A DNA stretch of 64,000 bases from Datnioides undecimradiatus. Lineage: Eukaryota > Chordata > Actinopteri > Lobotiformes > Datnioididae. This document shows, in pieces, positions 49,721 to 60,440 of this stretch. The stretch covers positions 5,201,787-5,265,786 of the forward strand of contig WARS01000033.1 in NCBI GenBank assembly GCA_008933995.1. The letters are read 5' to 3'. Every line of letters begins with the position of its first letter. The stretch's first letter is position 1. A program made the translations under genes and the position numbers. Below the pieces are notes generated by a model. The model was not told the origin of the DNA. It saw nothing but the letters and a program-made list of their open reading frames with translations, and ran no database searches.

Positions 49721-52700
49721 AGCTCTCTAAAGCATTACCTAACTTTTTTTTTGTTGCAGTTCTGACACAAAGCTCTTACGTGGGCAGATATTTCTAAAGG
49801 GGGCTTACCCATCAGCATTTTTTGAGTTATTGAGCAGCCACTCTGTGCCCCTGACGCAACTGCAACAAACAAAGTTTTTTCCTTGAACCAGATCCCAAAA
49901 TGATTAAAGGGATCTTACCTTCATCTTTTACCTTTGATAATGTTAGGACAAAACAGTTAACATGTAAATAAAGTCCATCCCTGTATTATCCTTCCTACTC
50001 TTCCGTAGAACACCATGTGAAACAGTGTGCATTATTGGTAATCAGTACATTCAGTATAAGTACATTTTTTGTCTTTAATTGCTTATGGCTATAGGCATAT
50101 CCTTTGTTAGCTAGCAACCAGTCAGCTTCTGTATCCTCTGACTTTTTTTAAATATACAGTATACTGGACATAACATAATATTTTTAACAGTGGTTTTCTT
50201 TCTACTCCAAAGCTTCTCTGCATGTGGCCAATCTCATAAAGTTTTTGATATATGTGCACAATTTGCCTGAGACATTTTTCTTTTCCAGGTCAGGAAAGAT
50301 GGAAATGGCTTTTTCTTTCCACAGGAGTGAACATCTCAGTCAAATAGCATATTTATGGTTTTTGTTGCTGATTGAATTATTTTCCATTCCCTGTGTTCTC
50401 AGCCTGCGATGGGAATTGAATCATTACCTTTGAAACATGATTCACTGCTGTGACTGTTTTTTTTCCCCCTCCATTCAATTTCAAGGACTTGGCAACCTTG
50501 TCCTATTCAAACATGTGCATTATTGCCTTTTATTGTTGGCCATAAATGAATGGTGAGGTTGAGCACTCTAGAGGCAAGTGTAACACATTAGGATTTGTAT
50601 AATATCATGTCTCAAGGTAAGAGTCAAACCTTCTACAATTCTGTGTTTCAACAGCAAAACCACCATGCAGGAGGGATTCTGAAAAGCAACAGCAATGCAT
50701 TTTATTTTATGGATGCAAAAAAAAAAATTATATTTCCTTGCACATAGCTTAGAATAGTGGTGCATTTGAGTTCCTCCTGTTAGTTTAATCAGTGTGGGTC
50801 CAAATTCTCCAACCATGAACTGAATAACTTAGCTTGTAGTTTTCAACATATATTGGACAGATTCCAGAACCAGAGTTTACATATTCCTGAAGCTACTGGT
50901 AAAGTTAAACTCTTACAAGTCTGATACATACAGAGCAATAGGATGCCTTATCAGATGTTTTAGAGCGCAGATTGAATGCCAATTGTGAGCAATTATGCAA
51001 ATAGTCGGTTTAATGTTTTATGGATGCTTTAAAACCAAATTAATTAAATGGAAAAAAAATGATCCATGATGATCCTCCACTCTTTATTTTCTTCCTCACA
51101 GTTCTGTCAGCTGGTCTCTGTGAGTCTCGTCTATGTCGCTAGACAAGTAAGAGTTTTTTAAACATGTGTGAACCTGTTAAATCCAATATCACAACCGATG
51201 TCAGGATGTGCTGTAAGAGAGGATTACAAAAGAAAGTAATATGGCAATATCGCTTCCCTGCTGGTGTTTCATATTGCTGTCATAGATTCCCACAGACTGT
51301 AAAGCAGCAGTCATGTTCCTGTTTAATCAGCTGTTTACACGTGTCATAGCAACATGGCTGGAAAAGGGGCAAAAATCAGCGTTTCTACCCGGGTGTTACA
51401 TTTACAACACTGCTGATTGAAACTGGAGCACTCACTGAATACTACAGCTATCTGACACGGGTTTGAATGCCAGTTGTACCCCTGCAAGAAGGGGGCAAGA
51501 AAAGGGCCTTTCCTTCATAACGCCACTTCAATTTAAATCCAAAAACCTTCAAGAGCCGAGCCAATCCAAACAAGATTAATGATATGTTGAATACTGTCCA
51601 CATCTGAGGCCGTGAGTGTTAGCAAGTGGAGATGCTTTGACAGAATGAGGATTTACCTGCTAGGACAATGAATGGGTGAAAGCTCTGAAGCTAGCTACTG
51701 TAAATGGGTCACAGTGAATGTGGAGGAGGATGGAGGAGGGTCAAAGCCCCAGAGGCAAGCTAGCCTGCTTCAACCACAGCTCCTCAAATCTCCTCTGATG
51801 CAACACTGACTTGCGCTTTTGTGCATGTTGAGTTTGCCTGAAGATTAGTCGAACCTCATCCACTCAGGGTGGTGTTGATATTCAAGAAAACAGGTAAAAA
51901 AATGACCAAACCCAGCTTATTGTAAATATCTCAAAATAAGCCTGAGAAGTCTAAATACAAACCACTATTTAGACTCATCATCTATGTAACATACCAACAC
52001 ACGCAAGGGCACAGTGCCAGCAATAGCGTAACAAGTGTAAATTAAGAAGAAACGAGATGCAATCTGCTGGCAGCTGAATATCGCAGGCAGGGAATATAAA
52101 TAACCTGTGAACTGCACTGACACGCTGACATTTTCACCTCGTGTCACCGTCTTATTTCAGAGGAAAAAGGGATGTGGATATTTGTGTCAATTAGGCCGCT
52201 TCCATTCTATTACCGGCGTGTCAGTCGAGGGGTGAAATGTCATCCCTCTGACCCTCCTGTGGCTTTACGCTCTGCAGTGTCATTACTGTACTGCTGGGCT
52301 GAGGGGCGGGATGAGCTGCACTACAAGGGAGAGGGGAAGGAGAGGGGGAGGTTACAGGGGGAGGACAGGCGTGTGGGTGTGTGTATGTTTGTGCATGTGT
52401 GGGACTGTCTGGGGAGTGTTGCTGCATGCTGACCTGGTCATCCATCAGACAGGGTCCATCCATCCAACCCCCCACTTCCACCAACAACCCCCCCTTTTCT
52501 CCGCCCCTCCTCCCCCACCCCGAGCCCATCAGCGTGACTCTCTGCCAGGCCTGGAATCTCCACATTAATTTCTCATCTGTGGCGCCCTAATGAGCTCCGC
52601 CTGCTCATCCACCTCTGAGACCCTACTGATTATCAGACAGGGGGGCGACCATTTGTCAATGGCAAGAGGTGGCATTTACACTGCTGACCTTGCTGCCAAG

Positions 52701-53000
52701 GAGAGAGGAATCAAAATGGGGGGAGAAAAGAGGAGAGCAGGAAAGAATGGAAAAGAAAAGGAGAGCAATCAGCAGCTCTGTAGCGCCACGCTGTTTGCCG
52801 TCACAAGCGCTGCCATGTTGAAAGGTGGGCTTTACTCATGGAAGTGAAGGTCGGTTGGTTCATCTGTCCACTTGTATCTCGCTGGTGCAAAGTTCATGAG
52901 GGGACAAACTCAAGGTGTGATCATTTTTCTTAACTTGCTACATTAACTTGTTAAATGACTTCTCGAAGGGGAATATGAACATGCGTGTTGGTTTTCTTTG
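49721..53000. other. Intronic spacer, mostly plain
   Basis: AT-rich, with a T-run near 49745 and an A-run near 50717-50728. Pyrimidine/C-rich patches lie at 52465-52530. The stretch 52560-52600 has CATTAATTTCTC. No exon recognised. Confidence 0.4.
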
Positions 53001-53005
53001 CATCT

Positions 53006-53037
53006 ATGTGTGTGTGTGTGTGTGTATGTGTGTGTGG
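53006..53037. repeat. (TG)n microsatellite
   Basis: About 31 bases of TG with one A interruption. Confidence 0.9.
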
Positions 53038-53269
53038 AGGTGAGTGGAGGTTCGGGGGCTGGCTGTGGTGGTGAGCAGTCAGCCTGTGTGCGCGCGCCTC
53101 AGAGGGAGCAGGGATTTGCCGGTTATTGGATGGAGGGGAGCGGTGTAGGTCTGTGACACCCGCTAACCTTGGCCAGGGCTACTGGGACTCTGGGGGTATC
53201 CATCACTGTGGCAGCCCCGAGACCCAGACCGGGGGAAAAGCCACAGAAGTTGCCGGGGGAGGGAAAAAA

Positions 53270-53480
53270 GCTAGTAAAAATTTAATGCACTCCGCAGAGC
53301 GGTCATGTCATACTTGGTTATGGAAAATAATCCCAGATGCCTGCAGTGCTAAAATGGAGCTGTAATGTGCTCGCCTCCTAACCCGGCCTGACAGCCATGA
53401 TGTACGACTACCATTACCGGAAAATATCACTTCAACTAACCCGTGATCCGGCTCCGCTAAGGGTCATATTATCCATGAGG
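53270..53480. promoter_or_regulatory. Candidate conserved enhancer-like block
   Basis: Unique block: AAAAATTTAATGC near 53276, GGTCATGTCATAC at 53301-53313 (nuclear-receptor/AP-1-like), GGAAAATAATCCC near 53322, ACCATTACCGG near 53410 and GGGTCATATTATCC at 53461-53474. Even motif density, no repeats. Confidence 0.38.
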
Positions 53481-55545
53481 AACAAATTACACTCCCCCAA
53501 AGTAAATACAAATTTCCTACACTGACTGGGTACAAAGCGCAGAGGGGGGAGGGGGCAGGCGGGAACGTTACCTATGACAACGCTCTGCAGAGTGACAAGG
53601 ATGATAAAGTACATGACAAATCACTGGCTGACAGGGTACTCTAGTGCAATCAGCCTCAGCCTCGGCCTAGCGAGCACCCACTCAAGCCTGTAAACACTAC
53701 TCTCTTCCTTTGGAGGGGGCAAAACACATAATCTTTTAACGCTGACAAGTTGCTCTCTCCTTTTTATTACTCATCCTTCCCACTGCGGAGGAAAGAGGGA
53801 GGGTTTTGGGGGGGAGGCGGAGGATATAAAATGGTTTTATGTACAGTGCTGCCGAGTGATTGAGAAACTCGACTCTTCTGCTGTAATTGCCTGAGGGCAA
53901 ACACAGCAAAACAATAAAGGAAGAGAAACAGCAAATATATTACCAGTTCAGATCTTTATTTTATGTCAAGGACAAACAGGTTCTCTCGGCTGCTCTAAAG
54001 CACCCACTTAGATCCCTCGCCTCCAATAAGAGCAAAGCACAGCAAATTACAGCACTCCGTTGCATGGCCATTAATAAGACGCAAAGCATTTTCAAAATGG
54101 CATTTACAGCTTGTGGCTGCTGATAGAGCGAGTAAATAACACTTAGGAAAGGTGTGGCCCCTATAAAAAGAAGCCCAGAGGCAAAGAAAAGAGAAATAAA
54201 AAAAAAAAACCTACAGAGTGATAAAGTCCTGCAGATTACGGCAGCGAGTCATTGTCTTCACAAAAGGCCTAAGTAACACGACTGATGAACGGTTAAGCTG
54301 GAAAAAGCACTTGAGCACCAGCAGATATTCATACTAAAATGTTTGACTGGCAGTTTCAAGGCGCCACTTACTGGCAAAAATCACTTAAGCATTAGCAAGT
54401 CCAGACAGAGTGAGTGCCTGAGCGCTCTTGACAATATTACAAAGACTGCAAAGACAAGGTGCAGAAATTTGCCGCTGTTAGAGTCTGATCAAAAAAGATT
54501 ATGTTGAGTGACTGTATCGGCACCTATATTTTTACACAGATACAGAATACGTTCATACATTAAAGAGTGTTTTGCTGTAAATGTGCTGCTGTTCCCATAG
54601 GTTTTAAAACGGGGCTTCAGAGCTTGGATTATGTTGAGGGTAAGGGGACGCTTCACAGCCCCCCCGAAAGGCCTCAGATGGTGGAAAACCCGTTGGTGTT
54701 AGCTACACCATGAAACAAGCGATGTTATTGGTGCTTTGGCGGATGCACATGAAAGACACCTGAGGCTACGGCGCTCTTTCCGCTGTGCTTCCCTGCCAGT
54801 AAAAAGGAGCATCGTTACTGGGAACAAGCTGCGCCAAACGAGCAGGCCAGTCCGGCCTAGACCTAATAAAACTGACCACCTGATCTTGCCTAGATCCACC
54901 TAAAAAGGTAAAGCGTGGAGCGGATGAGAGGAAGAGCACATTTCACTGACTGCCTGTGTTTCAGGTGGAAGATGGGCCAAGCCGCATGAGAGCGACAGAC
55001 AAACGTGGACATCCTGGCCAGCGACAGCTTTGAGAAGAGGTTTCTGGCTCCTCAGCATGTGGCTTTTTTCTTGCAATCCACTGCCAATGTAGACGTCACA
55101 TGAATGCTACAGTAAGTGGCTCACTGGACAGTATGGGGGAGGGCGGCAAATCATCCTAATTTACACTTGGGATTTTGCGTAGACGAGGAAATAGCGAAAT
55201 AGTGTGTAAACACACAATCATCAACATTAATTATCACATATTTACATGCAAATATGAGGTATTTCTGTCACACTTAAAGAGTGTTCACCTTTCCTTACTC
55301 ATTGTGTGAGCTCTGACTGGACTGCCTGATGCTGGCAGGGAGAAGGGGACGCTGGTGGTAATGGGGGCCTTAGCAGAGAAGCTAATGATAACGCATATAG
55401 AGCTAATAACACCAGTGTTGTGTGATGAGTGACTGCGGTGAGCTATGCCTCCTACCTGTCTCCCACTACGCCATTAACATGTCATGTTGGAGAGGGCCCA
55501 TCCTACAGGTCACTTTATAATGAGCTAATGCTCTGACAGTTTCCA
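53481..55545. other. Intronic sequence, no gene seen
   Basis: G-rich patch at 53540-53560, A-rich run near 54198-54209. The stretch 55190-55290 is AT-rich with TTAATTATCAC near 55226. No exon recognised. Confidence 0.38.
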
Positions 55546-55552
55546 ACATATG

Positions 55553-55588
55553 CAGACACACACTCACACACAACACAACACAACACAC
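55553..55588. repeat. CA/CAACA repeat
   Basis: Imperfect CA repeat that changes into three ACACA-type pentamers. Confidence 0.82.
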
Positions 55589-55589
55589 G

Positions 55590-55985
55590 AGCAGGATTGT
55601 GTGCAAACGTACACGGAGATGCGAATAGCTGTCTCTTATCAGAGTCTGGCAGCTCCCGCCGACACGGCAGAGGCCTTCTACACCAGGCAGAACATGATTT
55701 CTCCTGGGAACACTTTTTCCATTTCCTGCTTTTGAAGGGAAACTAAATAAGCCACGTTTGTCCTCATCTGAATACATTTGACCCATTAAAACGACTCTGC
55801 TCTCCCGCGTCCTTCTCTGCGGCGGTGTTGTAAAGTAGACCGTGTCGCCCACGGAATGCAAATGACAACAGTGGCAGTGGGCGTAGTGTGCCCGGCGCCT
55901 GGCAGGAGCAGATAGTGGCAGAGGTGACGTGGACTGAGGAGGGGGTAAAAGTGTTGAGTGGGAGCTCCAATTACTGCCTCACATT
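55590..55985. other. Intronic sequence under a 131-codon ORF
   Basis: The minus ORF 55466-55861 covers part of this and includes the CA repeat read as VCVSVCLHM. No domain is seen, and it is probably chance. Confidence 0.38.
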
Positions 55986-55989
55986 GAGG

Positions 55990-56150
55990 AAGAACGCTTG
56001 AGTCAACCCCTGTCATAGGGGTCCGCTATTTACTAATTCACTCCTCTGTTACTTTAACACACAATTAATCAATGACAGGAAGGTGTAGTTGGCGCTGTTC
56101 ATCAGGAGCGTAACGTGAGCCAGGGTGAATTAATACAGTCACTGGGGGGA
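55990..56150. promoter_or_regulatory. Candidate PBX/HOX-MEIS element
   Basis: CAATTAATCAATGACAG at 56062-56078 joins a homeodomain site, an ATCAAT PBX-like core and the MEIS core TGACAG (56073-56078). GGTGAATTAATAC follows near 56123. Confidence 0.42.
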
Positions 56151-56336
56151 TTACAGCTTACCATGCTCTCTCTCTCTTCCTGAAACAAAAAGGAATTGCC
56201 ACAGAGACAGGAGCAATTTAAATCGACAACACTGAGTAATGACTCAATTTGCTGCACAGTCTAAACACCACAAGCAAATGGTATTACTAAATCATTAGAG
56301 TGGATCTAGATCTCTAGTTAGAAGGCGCTGGATAAT

Positions 56337-56570
56337 ATGGCTGCTCTTGGACTCCATGAGGGAGGCTCAACCTGTGAGTACCTGCATATTGACGACGGAG
56401 CTGCACCGAGTACCCTGAGCATGGCTGAAAACAAACTTGTCCTTGCTTATAAGCTCTTGGACGTTCTGACTGATGAGCTCTGCTTTCACCAAAAGGTGGC
56501 AGCCATTATCAAAAAAGTACAAGTGTACTTTGAAGACCAGCAAACAATGCATGTTATCAGTTTCCACTGA
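56337..56570 (+). other. Protein-like ORF of 77 codons, function unknown
   Basis: The ORF starts MAALGLHEGG and includes ENKLVLAYKLLDVLTDEL and KVAAIIKKVQVYFEDQQ, which would form amphipathic helices. Its composition is more protein-like than most other ORFs here. No Kozak context, intron signals or family match were recognised, and it is antisense to the proposed host gene. It could be chance, a retrocopy fragment or an unannotated small ORF. Confidence 0.15.
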
Positions 56571-56574
56571 AACT

Positions 56575-57275
56575 CATACATCACCCTCTTTCATAGTATT
56601 TGTATTTTATACCAAGCCAAATGTTTCCTGCTCAGCTCTGTTTAGCTTTAACTAGGATTCATACATTTACTGCTACAGGCTCTTCACCAAGTAGCAGCAA
56701 TCACCACTTTGCTTCTTTATGGGCAACAGTCTCTAATATGCATTTTCTGAATGTGTGAACCCTGGTGTGTGTTTTTATGGCCCCACGAGGACAACAGTTA
56801 AACATCCAGGTAACCTTCCCTCAACCGCCACCGTCAACTGTCAAATCAGTGTCCCGCACTCATGGTCTGTAACTCGTGCAGACACCTTTCCTGCACTGAT
56901 TTCTGCTCCAGACCATATAAACCTCTGAACTTGGTGCTTCGTGTGCTCTTTTCCTTATCGCCACCCTCAGGCCAAACCCTGGTTAGCTTTCCGAAACCAA
57001 TCGAAGCATTTCCATTTCATTTTTTATTATTTGTAGAATTTGTTCTTTGATGATTTCCCCTGTGTTTTGTTTTGTTTTTTAAATTGCAACTGGAAGAAAA
57101 GCGACAAAACAAAGAGCGTGAACGTCTCAGCAAACATAGGACGGTGTGACACCGCAGGAAGATGGTATGGATCTTGACAGTGGGAGATGTTGATTGAGAT
57201 TATAGAAACAGAAATAAGCAATGAACACCTAATCATAGGGATTGTGCTAGCAAGTAATTAGCAAGAGTGTGTCTC
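56575..57275. other. Intronic sequence, no gene seen
   Basis: T/GTTTT-rich at 57060-57082; otherwise unique and plain. Confidence 0.38.
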
Positions 57276-57280
57276 TACAG

Positions 57281-57326
57281 GCAGGTAGGCAGATGGATAG
57301 ATGACAGATAGATGGGCAGATAGAGC
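57281..57326. repeat. Degenerate (GATA)n/(GGCA)n repeat
   Basis: GGCAGGTAGGCAGATGGATA then AGATAGATGGGCAGATAGA: an imperfect tetranucleotide repeat about 300 bases from the exon. Confidence 0.75.
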
Positions 57327-57409
57327 ATTGCATATACAGACACAGGCACCCTGAACCCTGGCTTTCACAGCAGCCTCATTTAAATGTCATCTAAATCCTA
57401 AAAACCCAG

Positions 57410-57600
57410 AACAGTTCGATTTAGATTTTGCACATCATTAAGTCATTTATAATTAATGCGCAGCTAATTAAGGCTTTCTCATAGTTATTAACGGGATGTT
57501 TAATTCTAATTACATTTAATTCTCAGCCTTCGAGAAAGTCTAATATTTGATTCTCATTGAAACCCAATAAATGATCTAAGTTCCATTTCACATACATGAA
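57410..57600. promoter_or_regulatory. Conserved-looking block directly downstream of the microexon
   Basis: On the host strand this begins about 20 bases after the donor. It is very AT-rich and homeodomain-dense: TAATTAATG at 57450-57458, CTAATTAAGG at 57464-57473, TTATTAACGG near 57486, TTTAATTCTAATTAC near 57500. It could be an enhancer or an intronic splicing element, or both. Confidence 0.4.
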
Positions 57601-57621
57601 AAATCACAGTGACCGGCTTAC

Positions 57622-57651
57622 CTTGTCGTCTTGGTCACTCTCGGTGTCACA
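57622..57651 (-). CDS. auts2: 30-nt internal exon of an AUTS2-family gene
   Basis: Read on the minus strand, this is ten in-frame codons, CDTESDQDDK. They are preceded by a pyrimidine-rich tract ending in TTCTTGCAG and followed by the strong donor GTAAGCCGG. The exon is phase 0 at both ends, so skipping it would keep the frame. From memory, human AUTS2 has CDSDSDQEEK in its N-terminal half (after GTGYF and before ASDASSEK), which matches in spacing and acidic character. FBRSL1 has a comparable segment, so the paralogue is uncertain; very long flanking introns with enhancer-like texture favour auts2. AUTS2 is known as a nuclear protein that joins a non-canonical PRC1 complex (PCGF3/5 type), recruits CK2 and P300 to activate neuronal genes, and also acts on Rac1/Cdc42 in the cytoplasm. 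The acidic segment itself has no assigned function that I know of. I looked for the adjacent exons (ASDASSEK-like downstream, SSLGTGYF-like upstream) and did not find them in the window. Confidence 0.66.
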
Positions 57652-57690
57652 CTGCAAGAAAACAAGAAGGATAAAGATGAAAATGAGGAA
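57652..57690 (-). other. Polypyrimidine tract and 3' splice site of the microexon
   Basis: The minus strand reads as a nearly uninterrupted run of T and C ending in TTGTTTTCTTGCAG just before the exon. A TGC sits inside the acceptor; UGC near the 3' splice site is the motif bound by SRRM4 at neural microexons. That makes neural regulation conceivable, but it is inference only because TGCAG acceptors are common. Confidence 0.6.
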
Positions 57691-57779
57691 TAATATGTCT
57701 GCATTCTTTTTTTTTTTTCCACAATGACTTGGGTTGTATTCACTTTCAGCACCTGTAAGTGCCACAATGTAATTTACCT

Positions 57780-57900
57780 TTGTGAATAGCATATCTTATC
57801 AGCTTTTAATGCCGAACTTATCACGCGCTCATATTTGATGCCTGAATATCATCAGATCACTTCATTAGTCGACACACAAGCTCTGGAATGTGAAACAAAG
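57780..57900. promoter_or_regulatory. Candidate regulatory element upstream of the microexon
   Basis: Unique block with CTTATCAGCTTTTAATGCC near 57796, CTTATCACGC near 57818 and CTTCATTAGTCGAC near 57861. GATA-like and homeodomain words. Confidence 0.33.
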
Positions 57901-58535
57901 CAAGTGTCTCACGAGCAGCCGTGCCCTTGTTCACACTGAAACCTATGTGAAATTCAGACGGAGCTCCAATCTCAAAACACTAACCGCCACCAGAATTATA
58001 ATTCCATGATGTCTGTTCCTGCTTGAGGCAGAGAAGGAGAAATGACAAGAAGAGGAAGGGAACTTTGTAATGGAGGGAGGAAAAAGTGGTTAGATTTCAT
58101 TTTTTCTTTCCAATTTCAATTTCAAGGTCCACTTAATTCTTTATCAACTAATTAGTGCGATGCTGGGTGACTGGCGGCCCTCAACGTTGTGCATATGGCT
58201 GAGGTGCAGAGAAGCACTGGAGTCGGTAATGAAGAAGGCACTGGGGGGGAATATGGGCAGGGGTTGGCACAGTGAGTGTGTGTGTGTGGGCGGGGAGGGG
58301 TTGGTGGGTGTCGATTAAAGCGGGGAGGGAGTGAAGGAAGGGGGTGGAATGATTGACAGCGCAGGGAGTGAGCGACAGAAAGCCCTGCCGTCTTTTTTTC
58401 CTCTTTCCCCTTTTTTTTTTGCTTCCATCTCTTGTTTTTTTGCTGATCTGGGGCCCTGCAGAGCTCAAAGGTAGCTGGCTGGGCTCGTAGCTGGTCTGTT
58501 TCTGAGGCTGGACGGTAAAAAGGGGCCTTGCGAGC
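57901..58535. other. Intronic sequence with GT and G-rich tracts
   Basis: A GT repeat at 58272-58288 is followed by G-rich DNA (58288-58350) with several GGGG runs that could form a G-quadruplex on the plus strand. T-runs lie near 58393 and 58411-58420. The minus ORF 58181-58468 is a reading of these tracts. Confidence 0.42.
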
Positions 58536-58539
58536 TCAG

Positions 58540-58660
58540 CAGGAGCATAGCATCCAATTTACAGGCCTGTCCCACACGGCCCCAGGGGCCGCCCGCGGCA
58601 CACTGCCATGATGGTCAGCTCCAGCAGCTCATAAATTATGCAGAGGCAATAAACGCACTG
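58540..58660. promoter_or_regulatory. Candidate HOX-like element
   Basis: CATAAATTATG at 58630-58640 (arms CATAA/TTATG around one base) followed by CAATAAA at 58647-58653, a caudal/posterior-HOX-like core, in unique sequence. Confidence 0.38.
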
Positions 58661-58909
58661 GGCAAACACTCCTCAGACGTTTCCCTGCTCTCCATTTCTC
58701 TCCGACTCTCTTTCTCCACCACCCACAACACTCCACCCCCCATTTTAATACAGTGTGCAGAGAGCCAGCAGCCCTACAGACTGTCAGCCGGAAGAATAAA
58801 TAAAGGTAATGCAAGACGAGTGCAGATTCTGATTACACCTGAATGTCTGTGTAATACAAAAAGCTGCACCCTGTGTGCACGTATGCACATCTATTCCAGC
58901 TTTTGAATA

Positions 58910-59100
58910 AATAGGCATGTCGGCCACGTATCGCTGTGTCTGACGGCCTCCCGCACAGGACTGACTAATGCAGCCGCAGACAAGATCTGATGAGCGGTAT
59001 TAGCCATCTCAACTGCTCCCATGTATTCAGGCCTTCCAGAATGTGACAGCAGTAATGCGGCCGAGCACTCATTAGCTCGCTCTCTGCCTGCGCACGCTAC
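58910..59100. promoter_or_regulatory. Candidate regulatory element
   Basis: Unique moderate-GC block with GACTAATGCAGCC, GGTATTAGCC and CTCATTAGCTCG words; its even texture suggests constraint. Conservation not tested. Confidence 0.33.
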
Positions 59101-59249
59101 ACACCCGGGAACACGGGCATGCAAGGGGTTCAAATAATGGACATCATTTTAGTATTTCCACTGTGTTGTGATCCATAAAAAAAACACTACGCGCCTTTCT
59201 TTCTCATGTTCCGTTTTCTCGCTCTCCCTCCTTTCCCCTGTTCCCTGGC

Positions 59250-59520
59250 TGTGCAGCCAATTGCTTTGATTGCCAAGATAGAAGCCGGCTGGAATGACTT
59301 GCCCTTGCTTGTGAAGCAAATGGAACATGCTAATGGAACTCATCGTATTACCCGATGCAAAAGTGCCATAGCTCATTACTTTAAGATAAAAGGATATCAT
59401 TGTAGACGGCAAGCAGAATTGACTTTCTGTGCTGCGACTTGATGATGATTTAATCAACTGCTCTCTTTCACTTCTCATCCCCGCGCCTGTCGCTTTCGCA
59501 GGTGCCACTAAACGAAGCAC
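59250..59520. promoter_or_regulatory. Strong candidate conserved non-coding block
   Basis: About 270 bases of unique sequence. It includes GCCAATTGCTTTGATTGCC around 59254-59272, ACATGCTAATGG near 59326, GTATTACCCG near 59345 and GATGATGATTTAATCAAC near 59441. ORFs are open on both strands across it (59206-59442 plus, 59149-59520 minus), which is unusual but without a family match. A 3'-splice-like TTTCGCAG lies near 59494-59501 on the plus strand. Confidence 0.4.
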
Positions 59521-60335
59521 TCACACGGCTAGTGGGGGAGAGAAAAGAAAAGAAATTGCTGTCATTATTTTTTTTTTTTTCTCCCTTGGAATAGAGGTAT
59601 GCAAATTTCCCAGAGCGACAAAGGGTGGAAAAAAAAAGGGAAAACTTAATAAAATGGAAATACCTTTATAATGAGCAAAGTAAAAAATCCTGAGATCAGG
59701 CCTGACAGGCAAGGGCAGGCAATTTGATCGTCCTTACAGTGCAGACGCCAAAGCTCCCTCCAACTCGCTGCTCAAGTATGAAGCAAAAAGTAACAAATAA
59801 TAATATCTCCAAAAGATAAAAAAAAAAAAAAAAACACATCTCAGGCATACAAACAAGTCAGAGCTGTCACTCACTGATAAGTGATCATAGTGAACTAATG
59901 CGTTGCCTCATGCATAAAGCAACCCGAGGCGGGGGAGCAGAATCCCTAAGTCTACCTGCAATTTTCTCTGTCCTTGTATTTCTACTTACTGACTCTTACA
60001 TTAGAGACAGAGACGGAAAGCTACAAAGTCTCGGCTTTGCACTCTGTAGTTGGAAATGTCATGAATGATTGGTAGACCTCATCCTTAATAACTGAGGTAT
60101 GGCATTGTTTTAGGAGGTAAGCACGAGCCCAAAAATTCTGTTATTGCTACTGACGGGTGGAGCGTGAGTACAGCTGCAAAGCTACGCTTAGCTGCTATGT
60201 CAAAAATACTTTAAAACAATCCCGGGGTGGGGGGAAGTGGGTGTGTCTAGTGAAAGGACATATGTCACGGGCTTAAATTGTATGACATAAATGAATATAT
60301 TATAATGGCGAGAGAAAAAAACAACAACAACAATG
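59521..60335. other. Intronic spacer with homopolymers
   Basis: T13 near 59568-59580, A9 near 59630, A17 at 59818-59834 and a short ACAACAACA repeat at 60318-60332. No gene seen. Confidence 0.42.
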
Positions 60336-60339
60336 GAGC

Positions 60340-60440
60340 TATTGAGATCAGCGGAGCTAGCTCTCTGACAGGCCGCTGTAGGAATTGGGTCTCATTTAAA
60401 GCAGCAGTCATGTACAATAAGGAAACCATTAGCCTTGGGC
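60340..60440. promoter_or_regulatory. Weak candidate regulatory element
   Basis: Short unique block with CTCATTTAAAGCAGCAG and GGAAACCATTAGCC words. Texture only. Confidence 0.25.

Larger units (their letters stand above)
1..57621 (-). other. Large intron downstream of the 30-nt exon (partial)
   Basis: The intron begins on the minus strand at the GTAAGC donor immediately 3' of the exon and continues past the left edge of the window, so it is at least 57.6 kb. No convincing second exon was found in it on either strand. It holds microsatellites, one LINE relic and many unique AT-rich, motif-dense blocks listed separately. Very large introns full of conserved enhancers are a known property of AUTS2. 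The assignment depends entirely on the exon call. Confidence 0.6.
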
